Shown: positions 37,333 through 49,272, counted from the first letter of the stretch. The stretch: 64,000 nucleotides of DNA from Vagococcus jeotgali (GCF_035918315.1 NZ_CP142146.1:372001-436000), one strand, 5' to 3'. Translations and numbers: made by a program. The notes: a model not told the origin generated them from the sequence alone.

Positions 37333-38478
37333 ATGTTAAAAGCAGTTCATTTTGGAGCAGGTAATATTGGTCGAGGATTCATTGGTGAAATTCTATCTAA
37401 AAATGGATTTGAAATAGGGTTTGTTGATATTAATGACACCATTATAGATGAATTAAATAATAGAAAAGAATATCTAATTGAAATTGCTGATGAAAATCAA
37501 GAAAAAATAAAAATAGAGAATGTTTATGGAATCAATAGTTCTACACACCCTCAGGATGTGATTGATAATATTGCTGCAGCAGATATAGTAACAACAGCTA
37601 TAGGACCAAATATACTCCCTTATATAGCAGAACTGATTGCTAAAGGTATTAAACAACGCCGAGTGAATAATAATACAAATAGTTTAGATGTTATTGCATG
37701 TGAAAATATGATTGGGGGAAGTCAATTTTTATATGATAAAGTATCAGAATATCTGGGTGATGATGATTTAGAATATGTTAATGAAATGATAGGATTTCCA
37801 AATGCCGCAGTAGATCGTATTGTTCCAATACAACATCATGATGATCCTTTATTTGTATCAGTTGAACCATTTTGTGAATGGGTAGTTGATGAATCTACTT
37901 TAAAAAATGAAAAGATTGAATTAGATGATGTAGAATATGTTTCGGATTTAGAACCTTATATCGAGCGAAAATTATTTTCTGTTAATACTGGGCATGCAAC
38001 TGTAGCTTATACCGGGGCAAGTAAGGGATATAAAACAATTTTAGAGGCGATATCTGATATGGATGTATTGGAGCAACTGAAACATGTATTATCAGAAACA
38101 GGAAATTTATTGGTAGATAAGTGGGGATTTGATAAAGATGACCACAAACGATATATTGAAAAAATTATAAAACGATTTGAAAACCCCTATATTTCTGATG
38201 ATATTAGTCGAGTGGCAAGAACACCAATTAGAAAACTAGGCTATAATGAACGTTTTATATGTCCCACTAGAGAATTAAAAGAAAGAGGTTTAGCTTATAA
38301 CTATTTAATTGATACTGTCTCTAAAGTACTGCATTATCAGGACAAGGACGATGAGCAAAGTGTTGAATTACAAGAGATGATTAAAAATAACACAATTGAA
38401 GATGTTATAAGAAGAGTTACTGGGCTAGAGGATGAACATTTAATTAATCAAATTAAAGTAACTTATGAAAAAAATTAA
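37333..38478 (+). CDS. mtlD: Mannitol-1-phosphate 5-dehydrogenase
   Basis: Oxidises mannitol-1-phosphate to fructose-6-phosphate with NAD. It has 381 residues. The N-terminal Rossmann motif is [29 protein letters not shown] is the family's catalytic segment. Ribosome site GAGGAGGTAGAG overlaps the mtlF stop. Fructose-6-phosphate is also the GlmS substrate, and the glmS remnant is divergent from this operon. IS256 sequence begins 42 bases downstream, so any further operon gene may have been lost. Confidence 0.95.
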   Translation: MLKAVHFGAGNIGRGFIGEILSKNGFEIGFVDINDTIIDELNNRKEYLIEIADENQEKIKIENVYGINSSTHPQDVIDNIAAADIVTTAIGPNILPYIAELIAKGIKQRRVNNNTNSLDVIACENMIGGSQFLYDKVSEYLGDDDLEYVNEMIGFPNAAVDRIVPIQHHDDPLFVSVEPFCEWVVDESTLKNEKIELDDVEYVSDLEPYIERKLFSVNTGHATVAYTGASKGYKTILEAISDMDVLEQLKHVLSETGNLLVDKWGFDKDDHKRYIEKIIKRFENPYISDDISRVARTPIRKLGYNERFICPTRELKERGLAYNYLIDTVSKVLHYQDKDDEQSVELQEMIKNNTIEDVIRRVTGLEDEHLINQIKVTYEKN

Positions 38479-38604
38479 ATAAATAAGAAAATCATACTAT
38501 CTTGATATGTTGCATTTATCGGCTCTTTGTCAAATCGGACTGATGAGGCAAATATTGAAGATGATGAATTTGAGAATTTTCTCAAATTTGGAGAGTGTAA
38601 TATA

Positions 38605-38658
38605 AACCGTGTAAGTAACCTACCATCCTAGGTAGTGGGTTGCTTCGCGGTTTTTCTT
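38605..38658 (+). terminator. Hairpin terminator in the IS256 left end
   Basis: AACCGTGTAAGTAACCTACC pairs with GGTAGTGGGTTGCTTCGCGGTT, then T-rich sequence. It probably shields the transposase from mtl read-through. Confidence 0.7.
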
Positions 38659-38689
38659 TTTTTACAATAGATTAAAGGAGTGGTAAGTC

Positions 38690-39931
38690 ATGACAAAAAA
38701 GAAAAAAGATCAAAAATCAGCGAAGTTAGCTCAATCAATTATTGATGCCTATCAACCAGAATCGGTTGAAGACATGCAAGAAGCCCTAAAAGATGTTTTT
38801 GGACCGATGTTTGAAGCAATGCTTCGTGGAGAATTAGATAATCATTTAGGTTATGAGAATCAGTCAAGACAAGAAAAAGAAACTCAAAACAGACGGAATG
38901 GATATGGAAATAAAAAATTAAAAACAAGTTTTGGTGAATTAGACATTCAGGTTCCTAGAGATAGAGACGCTTCTTTTGAGCCAGAAATTATTCCTAAAAG
39001 AAGCAGAGACGTTTCAAGTATTGAAGGAAAAGTTCTTTCTATGTATGCCAAAGGCATGAGTCAACGAGATATTGCCTCGACAATTGAAGATATTTATGGT
39101 TTTACTATTTCTCATGATATGGTGTCGGATATCACAGATCAAATATTACCAGAACTTGAGGAATGGCAAATCAGACCTCTGGCCAAATGCTATGCCTTCT
39201 TGTTTGTCGATTGTATGTATGTCACTCTAAGAGAAAATTATGAAGTGAAAGAATGTGCGGTGTATACAATTCTTGGTTATGATTTAAAAGGAAATAAAGA
39301 AATTCTAGGTCTTTGGCTAAATCAAACAGAATCGAAAAATAGATGGATGCAGATTTTTGATGAGATTAAAGAGCGTGGCGTTGAAGATATTTTGTTTATT
39401 TCAATGGATGGTGTATCAGGGCTTGAAAATGGAGCCAAAGCTATTTTCCCAGGTGTTGTCGTTCAACGTTGTCTGGTCCATTTAGTTAGAAATGCCCTTC
39501 GTTATGTGCCAAGTAAAAGTTATAAAGAGGTTTGTAAGGATATGAAGTCTTTTTACAGTGCCTCCTCTTTAAAAGCGGCTCAAACAGCTTTTGATACCTT
39601 TCAAACAAAGTGGGCAGTCTATCCTGGAGCTATTGATGTTTGGAAAAGAAATTTCCACCATATCGAACAATTATTTGATTACGGCTCAGCTATTCGAAAA
39701 ATAATGTACACGACAAATGCTGTAGAAAGTGTTCACTCTAGTTTCCGCAAGGTAACTAAAAAAGGAGCTTTCCCTAATGAGAATGCCCTTCTTAAGCTAT
39801 TATATCTTCGAGTGAAAGAACTTCAAAGTAAATGGGAAGGTGGGCATGTTCATAATTGGGCTATGGTGCTTAACCAATTAACGGTCAACGACTCTTTTTC
39901 AAAACGTGTCGAAAAATATAATCGTTACTAA
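38690..39931 (+). CDS. IS256-family transposase
   Basis: Mutator-type DDE transposase with 413 residues, full length. It shows NRRNGYGNKKLKT and VPRDRDASFEP in the N-terminal part, and acidic residues in FVDCMYV, SMDGVSGL and TTNAVESVHSSFRK. AAAGGAGTGG ribosome site. Likely functional. Confidence 0.94.
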   Translation: MTKKKKDQKSAKLAQSIIDAYQPESVEDMQEALKDVFGPMFEAMLRGELDNHLGYENQSRQEKETQNRRNGYGNKKLKTSFGELDIQVPRDRDASFEPEIIPKRSRDVSSIEGKVLSMYAKGMSQRDIASTIEDIYGFTISHDMVSDITDQILPELEEWQIRPLAKCYAFLFVDCMYVTLRENYEVKECAVYTILGYDLKGNKEILGLWLNQTESKNRWMQIFDEIKERGVEDILFISMDGVSGLENGAKAIFPGVVVQRCLVHLVRNALRYVPSKSYKEVCKDMKSFYSASSLKAAQTAFDTFQTKWAVYPGAIDVWKRNFHHIEQLFDYGSAIRKIMYTTNAVESVHSSFRKVTKKGAFPNENALLKLLYLRVKELQSKWEGGHVHNWAMVLNQLTVNDSFSKRVEKYNRY

Positions 39932-39953
39932 TCAAAATAAGTGAGACATATAA

Positions 39954-40068
39954 AATTTGACAACGAGTCTCTCGTCCTGCGATTTTTTATCGGGACAAGA
40001 GGTTTATTAAAAATACCCTCTTATTCCTAGAGATTATCACAGGACGACTCATTGTCAAATTGAGTTTC
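39954..40068. repeat. MITE-like palindromic segment
   Basis: ATTTGACAACGAGTC...CTCGTCCTG at the left is repeated inverted at the right as CAGGACGACTCATTGTCAAAT, about 115 bases end to end; its left tip coincides with the right end of the IS256 element. No ORF. It may be a nonautonomous derivative or a duplicated IS end. Confidence 0.5.
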
Positions 40069-40112
40069 TATTTTTATTTTTAAGGAATTTACACACTTAA
40101 CTTGACAAACCC

Positions 40113-41164
40113 AAATTAAGCTAGACAAATAAAAAAATCATTTGTGATACACTCAAATTGTCCAAATTGTATTCCCGACGAAAGAAAACAAGGAGAGTGA
40201 TCACAAATGACCTATATACATCTTACTACAGACGAGCTTGTTTTAATAGAATCTTATTATCACCAAGCTAAAAAAGTTAAACATGTTGCTGATACTTTAA
40301 AAAGATCAAGACAAACTATTTATAATGTTTACAACGCTTTAAATGAGGGATTATCTATTCTAGATTACTATCAAAGATACAAAAAAAATAAAAAGAAATG
40401 TGGAAGGCGTCCTATTTCTTTACCTGATAATGAAACAAAATATATTCAAAACAAAGTGGCTCAAGGATGGACTCCTGACGTGATTATCGGTCGTGCTGAG
40501 ATTTCTATTTCTTGTTCTGTTCGGACACTTTATAGATTGTTCTCGCGTGAATCTTTTGATTCCACAACTTTACCAATGAAAGGTAAAAGAAAACCTAATG
40601 GGCATAAAGAAAAACGAGGTAAACAAGCATTTAAACGAACCATTCATCAGAGAGACGCTGAGCATAACGAGTTTCAAAATGAATTTGGTCACCTAGAAGG
40701 TGACACTATTGTTGGGAAAAATCATAAAAGTGCTGTTATTACATTAGTTGAAAGGTTATCAAAAGTTATTATTACCTTAAAGCCAACAGGGAGACACGCT
40801 ATAGATATTGAGAATAGCTTAAATGAATGGTTAAAAAAATGCCCTAATCACTTGTTTAAATCTATCACATTTGATTGTGGCAAAGAATTTTCTAACTGGA
40901 AATCTATCAGTAACTTAAATGATATTGATATCTACTTTGCTGACCCTGGTACACCTTCACAACGAGGTTTAAATGAAAATTCTAATGGGCTATTGCGTAA
41001 GGATGGATTGCCTAAGAAAATGGATTTCAACGAAGTTGATGAATCTTTCATTCAATCTGTTGCATCCAAAAGAAATAATATTCCTAGAAAATCATTAAAC
41101 TATAAAACACCATTAGAAGTATTTTTGAGCTATGTAGACAATGACATTTTGTCTAGCTTAATTT
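40113..41164 (+). mobile_element. IS30-family insertion sequence
   Basis: A perfect 17-base inverted repeat AAATTAAGCTAGACAAA lies at 40113-40129 and inverted at 41148-41164, bracketing one transposase. Outer bases (TTGACAAA / TTTGACAAA) may extend the ends by several bases. It lies directly upstream of nanE. Confidence 0.85.
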
Positions 41165-41166
41165 GA
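40207..41166 (+). CDS. IS30-family transposase
   Basis: A 319-residue protein. An N-terminal helix-turn-helix (KHVADTLKRSRQTIYNVYNA) is followed by CGRRPISLP. DDE residues are in FGHLEGDTIVGK, TFDCGKEF and GLNENSNGLLRK. The stop lies at the right inverted repeat. Full length and probably active. Confidence 0.93.
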   Translation: MTYIHLTTDELVLIESYYHQAKKVKHVADTLKRSRQTIYNVYNALNEGLSILDYYQRYKKNKKKCGRRPISLPDNETKYIQNKVAQGWTPDVIIGRAEISISCSVRTLYRLFSRESFDSTTLPMKGKRKPNGHKEKRGKQAFKRTIHQRDAEHNEFQNEFGHLEGDTIVGKNHKSAVITLVERLSKVIITLKPTGRHAIDIENSLNEWLKKCPNHLFKSITFDCGKEFSNWKSISNLNDIDIYFADPGTPSQRGLNENSNGLLRKDGLPKKMDFNEVDESFIQSVASKRNNIPRKSLNYKTPLEVFLSYVDNDILSSLI

Positions 41167-41235
41167 CAAATGAAAATTTCTAAAAGTAGTTTGTGTTAAG
41201 ATAGTAGTATCATTTAATTCCAAAGGATGGATATT

Positions 41236-41928
41236 ATGGAAAAAAACACTTTTTTTAAAACTGTTAACAAAGGACTCATTGTTTCCTGTCAAGCACTACC
41301 TGGTGAACCACTTTATACAAAAAATGGTGGCATCATGCCACTACTAGCACTAAGTGCCTTTGAAGCTGGAGCTGTAGGTATTAGGGCAAATTCTGTCCGA
41401 GATATCAAAGAAATTAAAGAAGTCATTGATTTACCAATTATAGGTATTATTAAGCGTGATTACCCTCCTGAGCTACCTTTTATTACAGCAACTATGACTG
41501 AGGTGGACGAATTGTGTGAAGTTGGTGTCGAAGTTGTGGCGCTGGATTGTACAAGTAGAGCTCGTCATGATGGGTTGTCTGTACCTGAATTTATCAAAAA
41601 AATTAAAGATAAGTATCCAAAACAACTACTCATGGCAGATATTGCAACTTTTAGTGAAGCTGTAACAGCATATGAAGCTGGAGTCGATATAGTCGCAACG
41701 ACTCTTTGTGGATACACAGAAGAAACCATTAATTCTCCGGTTCCTAATCTTGAATTAATCCAACAATTAGTTGAAGCTCATTTACCTGTTATTGCAGAAG
41801 GAGGAATCCATAGCCCCGAAATAGCAAAACAAATCATGGACTTAGGTGTTATTAGTATTGTAGTTGGTGGTGCCATTACAAGACCAAAAGAAATTGCAAC
41901 ACGATTTGTTGAGGCTCTAAAAGACTAA
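41236..41928 (+). CDS. nanE: N-acetylmannosamine-6-phosphate 2-epimerase NanE
   Basis: Converts ManNAc-6-P to GlcNAc-6-P in sialic acid/mannosamine use. It has 230 residues from the ATG at 41236, preferred over one 9 bases earlier because AAAGGATGG then acts as ribosome site. TIM-barrel motifs are [49 protein letters not shown] and [10 protein letters not shown]. No other sialic acid gene is present; IS elements on both sides suggest it was separated from its operon. Confidence 0.93.
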   Translation: MEKNTFFKTVNKGLIVSCQALPGEPLYTKNGGIMPLLALSAFEAGAVGIRANSVRDIKEIKEVIDLPIIGIIKRDYPPELPFITATMTEVDELCEVGVEVVALDCTSRARHDGLSVPEFIKKIKDKYPKQLLMADIATFSEAVTAYEAGVDIVATTLCGYTEETINSPVPNLELIQQLVEAHLPVIAEGGIHSPEIAKQIMDLGVISIVVGGAITRPKEIATRFVEALKD

Positions 41929-41958
41929 ACATTACTTAGGTGATGTTTGGTCTTTTTT
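41921..41958 (+). terminator. Terminator of nanE, abutted by ISL3
   Basis: AGACTAAACAT / ATGTTTGGTCT stem followed by T6. ISL3 copy 1 is inserted in this T-tract. Confidence 0.85.
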
Positions 41959-41959
41959 C

Positions 41960-43450
41960 GGCTCTTCGTCAAATCGTGTTGATATTTAAAAATTGATAAA
42001 ATAAGGGCATTAGAAGAAGGGGGATTTTTCCTCCTTCTTCTTTTTAATTAAATTGAAATGATTGACCTTGAATAAGGAAAATCCGTCGCTTAAAAGTTAA
42101 GAAATTTCGGTAACCATAGGCTGTTCGTTTGATAGCTTTGATTCGGTTGTTAATTCCTTCTAAAAAACCATTTGAATAAGAATAATTTAAAGCATTGGTA
42201 ACACCTTGCCTGAAGGTTTGGAATGTTTTGAATTTGGCTTTAAATTCCTTAGGAAGCTCATTAGAGATAGAATGAGTTAATTCTAAAAATAAGTCTGAAT
42301 CCTTTGTTTCATAAGCATATTTTAACTCTTGTATATAATCATATGCGATTTTTATAGTTGAGTTATAGGAAAGAAGTTCTTCAATGACACCAACTTGTGT
42401 CATACTTTTATTGAAAAGAGGATAATTACTATATGTAGTGGCACTTAATTGACTAGAGTCTTTTAAAAATAGTTTCCAATATTTTTTTATTCTCCGGTAT
42501 TGTTTTGCTTCTTCATTATCATAACGTTTTAATTGATTCATTTCTTTTATTCTTAGTTGATTAAAAGAACGATTGATATGCTGAATGATATGGAATCTAT
42601 CTGTCACAATCTCTGCATGTGGAAATACAGTTTTAAGAAGGCCACCGTAGTTGGCATTCATATCCATGACGAGAAACTTCACTTTTAACCGCTCTTTTCT
42701 GGAGTATTTCAGGAAGTACTTAATAAGAGAGAAGAGACGTCTATCTGGTAAAATATCAATAATCTTTTTACTTTCAGCATCAGCACAAATAAAGCTCATA
42801 CCAGATTGACATGACTTAGTTGATTTAAATTCATCGACACATAGTACTTTTGGTAGATGTTGAAAGTTGGTTAGACAGTGGTTGGTAAAGTCGTATAAAA
42901 CACGTTGTACCGTGTTATCAGAAACATGATGGAATCTAGCGATCTCTTTTCTTGAACGATCTTCTTTCAAATCTAAGGCGATTTGATACTTTAATGTTTT
43001 CGATATATGACAATAGTCATCGACTAACGCAGTATCAGCACTGAATGTTGTATGACATTCTTTACATAGATATCGTTCTCTTTTAAGTTCTAAATAAGTT
43101 GTGACCCTATTAAACTCTGGTAGTTGTGTTTTAGTAGTATAAGTACCATTTTTAACACACGTATTCTGATGACAAGAGGGGCATATTCTGTCTGGAGACG
43201 TTAGTCTTCCCCTTATTATATTTGAGCGTCTACCTCTAATAGTAGCCTCAGTTAACCAATCTTTTTCAAAAATAATAGATTTGTCTGTTAAATTAAGTAA
43301 TTTTCTAGTATGATTATCCATGGGAACATCCTCCTAATAATTTGGTTTTTGTCGACTTTATTTTATCATGTTTGGATGTTCCTTTTTGTATTTAAAAACA
43401 AAAAATCGTATTAATGGAAACTATCCATCAACACGATTTATTATAGACCC
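41960..43450 (-). mobile_element. ISL3-family insertion sequence, copy 1
   Basis: 1491 bases, from GGCTCTTCGTCAAATCGTGT at one end to GGGTCTATAATAAATCGTGT (inverted) at the other. A perfect 8-base target duplication CTTTTTTC flanks it (41952-41959 and 43451-43458). The same length and same encoded protein occur in copy 2 at 52296. Intact TSD means a clean, probably recent insertion. Confidence 0.95.
42044..43321 (-). CDS. ISL3-family transposase (copy 1)
   Basis: A 425-residue DDE transposase with an N-terminal zinc-binding region (CPSCHQNTCVKNG, CKECHTTFSAD), a helix-turn-helix (SRKEIARFHHVSDNTVQRV), and acidic residues in CVDEFKSTKS, VMDMNANYGG and GFLEGINNRIKAIKR. Protein identical to the copy at 52425. 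Confidence 0.95.
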   Translation of the reverse strand: MDNHTRKLLNLTDKSIIFEKDWLTEATIRGRRSNIIRGRLTSPDRICPSCHQNTCVKNGTYTTKTQLPEFNRVTTYLELKRERYLCKECHTTFSADTALVDDYCHISKTLKYQIALDLKEDRSRKEIARFHHVSDNTVQRVLYDFTNHCLTNFQHLPKVLCVDEFKSTKSCQSGMSFICADAESKKIIDILPDRRLFSLIKYFLKYSRKERLKVKFLVMDMNANYGGLLKTVFPHAEIVTDRFHIIQHINRSFNQLRIKEMNQLKRYDNEEAKQYRRIKKYWKLFLKDSSQLSATTYSNYPLFNKSMTQVGVIEELLSYNSTIKIAYDYIQELKYAYETKDSDLFLELTHSISNELPKEFKAKFKTFQTFRQGVTNALNYSYSNGFLEGINNRIKAIKRTAYGYRNFLTFKRRIFLIQGQSFQFN

Positions 43451-43483
43451 CTTTTTTCTATTCATCATGCCACTCAGTGGAAT

Positions 43484-43524
43484 AAAAAAACAGGCTTAAG
43501 ATATACATGATATCCTAAACCTGT
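43484..43524 (-). terminator. Terminator of yebC
   Basis: On the minus strand ACAGGTTTAGGATAT pairs with ATATCTTAAGCCTGT, then T7. Confidence 0.85.
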
Positions 43525-43530
43525 ACTTAA

Positions 43531-44259
43531 TTAATCTAACTCAACATTATGATAGATACTTTGAACATCTTCCAACTCATCTAAGGCATCAATCATTTTT
43601 TCAAATTGTGCCACGTCCTCATCTGACAAAGTCACTTCTGTTTGAGGTAACATTTGAATCTCAGCAATTGAAAATTCTTCAATACCTTTTGCTTTTAAAG
43701 CTTCTTGAATAGCATGAAAATCTACAACTTCTCCGTAAACGATGACTTGATCATCTTCATCAAAAACATCACGTACATCAATATCTTCTTCCATTAAATA
43801 CTCAAATATGTCCTCAGCATCTTCACTTTCAAAACCAAAAATTGCTGTATTATCAAACATATATGCTACAGCACCTGATACACCCATATTACCACCATTT
43901 TTACCAAAGGCAGCTCTCACATCTGCTGCTGTACGGTTAACGTTATTCGTTAATGTATCAACAATCACCATTGAGCCATTTGGTCCAAAGCCTTCATAGC
44001 GTAGTTCTGAATAAGTCTCATCTCCTGAGCCTTTTGCCTTTTCAATCGCACGATCAATAATATGTTTTGGTACATTATATGTTTTAGCACGATCAATAAC
44101 AAAGCGTAATTTTTGGTTCGTTTCTGGATCAGGGTCACCTGATTTTGCTGCTGCATAGATTTCAATTCCAAATTTTGCATATATTTTGCTATTATTTGCA
44201 TCTTTAGCTGTTTTTTTAGCTACAATATTAGCCCATTTACGTCCCATTTTATTTGTCAC
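43531..44259 (-). CDS. yebC: YebC/PmpR-family protein
   Basis: YebC-family proteins are reported both as transcriptional regulators and as translation factors that relieve ribosome stalling. It has 242 residues. N-terminus [21 protein letters not shown] and [20 protein letters not shown] with [19 protein letters not shown] are diagnostic (family spans the whole length). Its first codons (MTNK) add four residues to the usual start at MGRKW. Monocistronic, with a terminator between it and ISL3 copy 1. Confidence 0.94.
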   Translation of the reverse strand: MTNKMGRKWANIVAKKTAKDANNSKIYAKFGIEIYAAAKSGDPDPETNQKLRFVIDRAKTYNVPKHIIDRAIEKAKGSGDETYSELRYEGFGPNGSMVIVDTLTNNVNRTAADVRAAFGKNGGNMGVSGAVAYMFDNTAIFGFESEDAEDIFEYLMEEDIDVRDVFDEDDQVIVYGEVVDFHAIQEALKAKGIEEFSIAEIQMLPQTEVTLSDEDVAQFEKMIDALDELEDVQSIYHNVELD

Positions 44260-44461
44260 TTCTCTTTCTTTTGTTTATCAAATTGTTCTGATGAAATTTC
44301 CTGTTTCATTATACTTGTAAATAGCTAAATATTAAAGGCTTTTTTATGAATAATTAATAAAAATCAACATGTCATGAGCTCTTAATCTTATTCTTAAGCA
44401 TAGCAGTTTACTATTTATTTTAAAAATACTAAACTAATCATAGATAAAAGGAGGAGAAAAC

Positions 44462-44707
44462 GTGACACGTTTTTAAAAACTATGTTTATTTGCTACTTTT
44501 TCCACTAGTTTACTTTCAGGTTGTTATCAAAAGACTGAACCATTCAATAATATTAACCAAACTAAAACTCAAAAAATAGGAGGGATAACCATGACTTCAT
44601 ATCCCCCAGGAACCTTATTAAAAGCTGTATCTAATAAAGATATATAATATTTTAGCTTCCAATGATTATAATATTAATGAGAAAAATGCTGATTTAGATA
44701 CACCTCT
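44462..44707 (+). pseudogene. Lipoprotein with ankyrin-like repeat, broken and cut by an IS
   Basis: GGAGGAG precedes a GTG start, but codon 5 is a stop (TAA at 44474). The same frame goes on to a signal peptide with lipobox (LLSGC) and then YPPGTLLKAVSNKDI. After a +1 shift near 44645 it continues NILASNDYNINEKNADLDTPL, an ankyrin-repeat-like sequence, and is cut by the IS end at 44708. No continuation is seen beyond that IS. Three lesions mark it as dead. Confidence 0.65.
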
Positions 44708-45737
44708 GGTTGTGTCAAGAATTATGTGTAAATGGAAAATCCATTCCATTATTTTAAGTTAAAACATTGATTCTAATGTATCTTGAATTTCCTTAAATCC
44801 TTTATGCACTCTACCTAAAAACTTTTGGTTATATTCATTGAACTGAGAAACAAGGAATCTCTCCAGCGATTCTTCATTAGGAAATTGTTCTTTTCTCTTT
44901 GTATATTTTTTTAACTGTTTATTGAATCCTTCAATCAAGTTAGTTGAGTAGATAGTTCTTCTGATTGATGGCGAGAAGTTATAGAAAGTTAATATAGCAG
45001 GATTCATGAGTAACTTCACAACTCGTGGATACTGCTTTTTCCATTTTTCTGTCATAAAAGTTACTTGTTCAATTGCTTCCTCTTTTGAAAGAGCTTGATA
45101 GACAGTTTTAAAATCATCACAGATTTCTTTTCTATTCTTAACACGAACTTTATGAGCAATATTTCTAGAGACATGAACACAACATTGTTGAAATTGAGCA
45201 TTTGGATAGACACTATGGATACTATCGTGAATACCGCTTAAACCATCAGTTACAACTAATAAAACCTCTTCTAAACCACGGTCTTGAAGTATCTCTTTCC
45301 AAATGTAGGCAGATTCAGTTGGAGCAGTAGTAAATCCTAGAACTTCTTTGGTTCCATCTAACCGGATACAAATTACTATGTAAATAGCTTCTTTTGCTAC
45401 GGTTTTCCTTTTTACTGGAATATGAGTAGCATCCATAAAAACAACTGAGTATTTAGCCTCTAAAGTTCTTTCTTAAATCCAGATCTATCATATTTTTCAT
45501 AGTCAAGAAATGCTGTTAGTTCAGCTTTTAATAATGAATTAATAGCTAGCTCTAGATGATGGCGAAACAAATCATCCAAATCACCTTTATTGATTAGTGT
45601 TTCCATAATTTCTGTAGTAAAATTATTCATGAGAAAGTCCTCCTCTAAAATTTCTGTGTGGTAACTTTAATTTTACAGAATGGACTTTCTTTTTTTCTAC
45701 CCTAAATTTCTATTTACACAAAATATTTTACGCTATC
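44708..45737 (-). mobile_element. Internally deleted IS256-family element
   Basis: Ends GGTTGTGTCAAGAATTATGT (44708) and inverted GATAGCGTAAAATATTTTGT (45737) match at 23 of 31 positions without gaps. The transposase lacks an internal part. Flanking octamers (ACACCTCT, CACCAGCA) differ, so host DNA was probably lost by an IS-mediated deletion. Its left tip also occurs in the palindrome at 17.8 kb. Confidence 0.75.
44759..45643 (-). pseudogene. IS256-family transposase with internal deletion
   Basis: From an ATG at 45643 the frame reads MNNFTTEIMETLINKGDLDD and on to YDRSGFKKEL, then stops (about 45473). The catalytic part resumes in another frame at LEAKYSVVFMDATHIPVKR and is open for the last 225 residues. 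Roughly 100 residues between these parts are missing. Acidic residues in FMDATHIP, VTDGLSG and NLIEGFNKQ remain. Nonfunctional. Confidence 0.8.
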
Positions 45738-45770
45738 CACCAGCAGCATCATCACCAAAAAAGATGTCCT

Positions 45771-47087
45771 TTGCATCTATCTGTTTTTTTAGGTATTAAC
45801 GCTATTATTGGATCAGGAGCTTTCTTACTACCGCAAGATATTTATAAAGATATTGGTGTAACAAGTATTTTAGTACTGTTTGTTGCAGCATTAACTGTTA
45901 GTATGATCGCCCTGTGTTACGCAGATTTATCTAGTCGTTTTTCAGGGTCAGGAGCAGCATGGTTATATTCTTATAATGCTTTTGGTAAGTTTACAGGCTT
46001 TCAAATTGGCTTATTTTCATGGTTTTTAGGATGCTTAACTCTAGCTGCCGAGTCAGTGGCGTTATTACGAGTTCTTAAAAACTTATTTCCAGCAATGGGT
46101 GGACCAATTATGAAATATGCTTTCCCAGTAGGCATGATATTGATATTAGCAGTGATTAATTTATTTGGTACAACTATTGTTAAGAAGATTGATAATGTAT
46201 CCTCTGTTTTTAAAATAGGAACTATTGTATTTTTTATTGTTCTAGGTGTATTTTTTATTAAATTTGCTAACTTTAAGCCTTTAGTACCTTCAAGTGTGAC
46301 TGGATTTAGTAGTTTTTCCGGGCACTTTGGTAAAGCTTTTAGTGTCGTATTTTACATGTTCACAGGCTTTTCATTTATTCCAGTAGCTGCAGCGCAAATG
46401 GATAATCCACAAAAGAATATTCCTAAGACTTTGATTACAGTTATGATGACTGTTATGGTGCTTTATGTGCTAGTCCAAGCGATTGTTATTGGAATTTTAG
46501 GTAGTAGTATTGTGAAGTATGATATTCCAATTGCTAATGCGCTTGACTCGACAGTAGGTCACTGGGCCTATGTGTTAATTATTATTGGGATGCTGGTTTC
46601 TATTTTTGGAGTAGCCTTTGCTATTTCATTTAGTACACCTGTTTTAGCTAAGTCTTTAGCTAAAGAGCATAACTTATTACCAAGTATGTTTACCAAAGAA
46701 AACAGTCATGGTGCTCCTTGGGTAGCTATATTATTTACAACAGTTATTAGTGTGATTTTAGTGTCGTTTGGCTATATTTTCTTAGTAGCTTGTATCGTAC
46801 TTGCCTCATTTATTCAGTACGTACCATCGATTTTAGCGGTAATCAAATTTAAACACAATGGACAGTTTCCTAACCAAGGATTTAAGCTAAAAGGTGGGTA
46901 TACAATCCCAATTATCGCATTAATTATTTCTATGTACTTATTAACAAACTTTACAGTAAAAGTATTAATTGTGGCTCTTGTCGTTTTTGGTAGAGGACTG
47001 ATTATGTACTTTACAAGTATTAGAAAAAAAGATGAACCAGCAGCTGTAACAAAATCTAAACAACAAGTTACAGGGGCGACCAAATAA
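45771..47087 (+). CDS. APC-family amino acid permease with damaged 5' end
   Basis: A 438-residue membrane protein with about 12 segments; GINAIIGSGAFLLPQ in the first is the APC hallmark. The natural N-terminus seems to lie in another frame: ATG 45764 reads MSFASICF and would join LGINAI if the T7 run (45784-45790) had six T's. In the present sequence only the TTG at 45771 opens the frame, with a weak AAAGATG upstream. The deleted IS256 ends 33 bases before it, so its promoter may be gone. Substrate unknown; possibly a pseudogene. Confidence 0.65.
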   Translation: MHLSVFLGINAIIGSGAFLLPQDIYKDIGVTSILVLFVAALTVSMIALCYADLSSRFSGSGAAWLYSYNAFGKFTGFQIGLFSWFLGCLTLAAESVALLRVLKNLFPAMGGPIMKYAFPVGMILILAVINLFGTTIVKKIDNVSSVFKIGTIVFFIVLGVFFIKFANFKPLVPSSVTGFSSFSGHFGKAFSVVFYMFTGFSFIPVAAAQMDNPQKNIPKTLITVMMTVMVLYVLVQAIVIGILGSSIVKYDIPIANALDSTVGHWAYVLIIIGMLVSIFGVAFAISFSTPVLAKSLAKEHNLLPSMFTKENSHGAPWVAILFTTVISVILVSFGYIFLVACIVLASFIQYVPSILAVIKFKHNGQFPNQGFKLKGGYTIPIIALIISMYLLTNFTVKVLIVALVVFGRGLIMYFTSIRKKDEPAAVTKSKQQVTGATK

Positions 47088-47097
47088 AGCTTAATAG

Positions 47098-47139
47098 AAA
47101 AAATAGAGGAGGTGATACGCTCATTCTCCTCTATTTTTT
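47098..47139 (+). terminator. Terminator after the APC permease
   Basis: AAAAAATAGAGGAG / CTCCTCTATTTTTT stem with T-rich end. Confidence 0.9.
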
Positions 47140-47185
47140 ATTTGAAAATAAGAATTATTAAAAAAATAAATAATCTTTTTATAAC

Positions 47186-47222
47186 TGAAAAGGTTTACAA
47201 TTAAAAAGAAGCATGTTAGTAT
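47186..47222 (+). promoter_or_regulatory. bglP promoter with cre-like site
   Basis: -35 TTTACA (47194-47199), 17-base spacer, extended -10 TGTTAGTAT (hexamer 47217-47222). TGAAAAGGTTTACA (47186-47199) differs from a good cre at one core base and overlaps the -35. Confidence 0.7.
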
Positions 47223-47235
47223 TTAAGTAGATTAT

Positions 47236-47351
47236 AGGATTGTGACTGTTAGGCAGGCAAAACCTAAATTGAAAGAAAGTCATATGTACGAGGACTACCC
47301 ACTTTTTAGGGTGCACTTTGTATGTCTATTTTTTTCAATTTAGGTTTTTTT
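47236..47351 (+). promoter_or_regulatory. RAT antiterminator and terminator in the bglP leader
   Basis: AGGATTGTGACTGTTAGGCA and the following GGCAAAACCT (47236-47266) match the RNA target of BglG/LicT antiterminators. Its 3' part overlaps CCTAAATTGAAA (47263-47274), which pairs with TTTCAATTTAGG (47333-47344) followed by T7 to form the competing terminator. A second small stem lies in between. LicT encoded just downstream should stabilise the RAT when substrate is present. Confidence 0.9.
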
Positions 47352-47361
47352 GTTGTCATAA

Positions 47362-49272
<1,911 letters not shown>

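Larger units (their letters stand above)
38521..39969 (+). mobile_element. IS256-family insertion sequence, apparently intact
   Basis: The ends carry imperfect inverted repeats GGCTCTTTGTCAAAT (38521) and ATTTGACAACGAGTC (39955-39969). Inside are a terminator hairpin (38605-38658) and one transposase gene. No target duplication is seen in the 8 bases on either side. A different subgroup from the deleted IS256 copy at 44708. Confidence 0.8.

Noticed and set aside
46814-47083. Long antisense frames inside permease and PTS genes (for example 46814-47083, 48021-48314, 48390-48677)
   Set aside because: Antisense shadows of hydrophobic coding sequence without ribosome sites.
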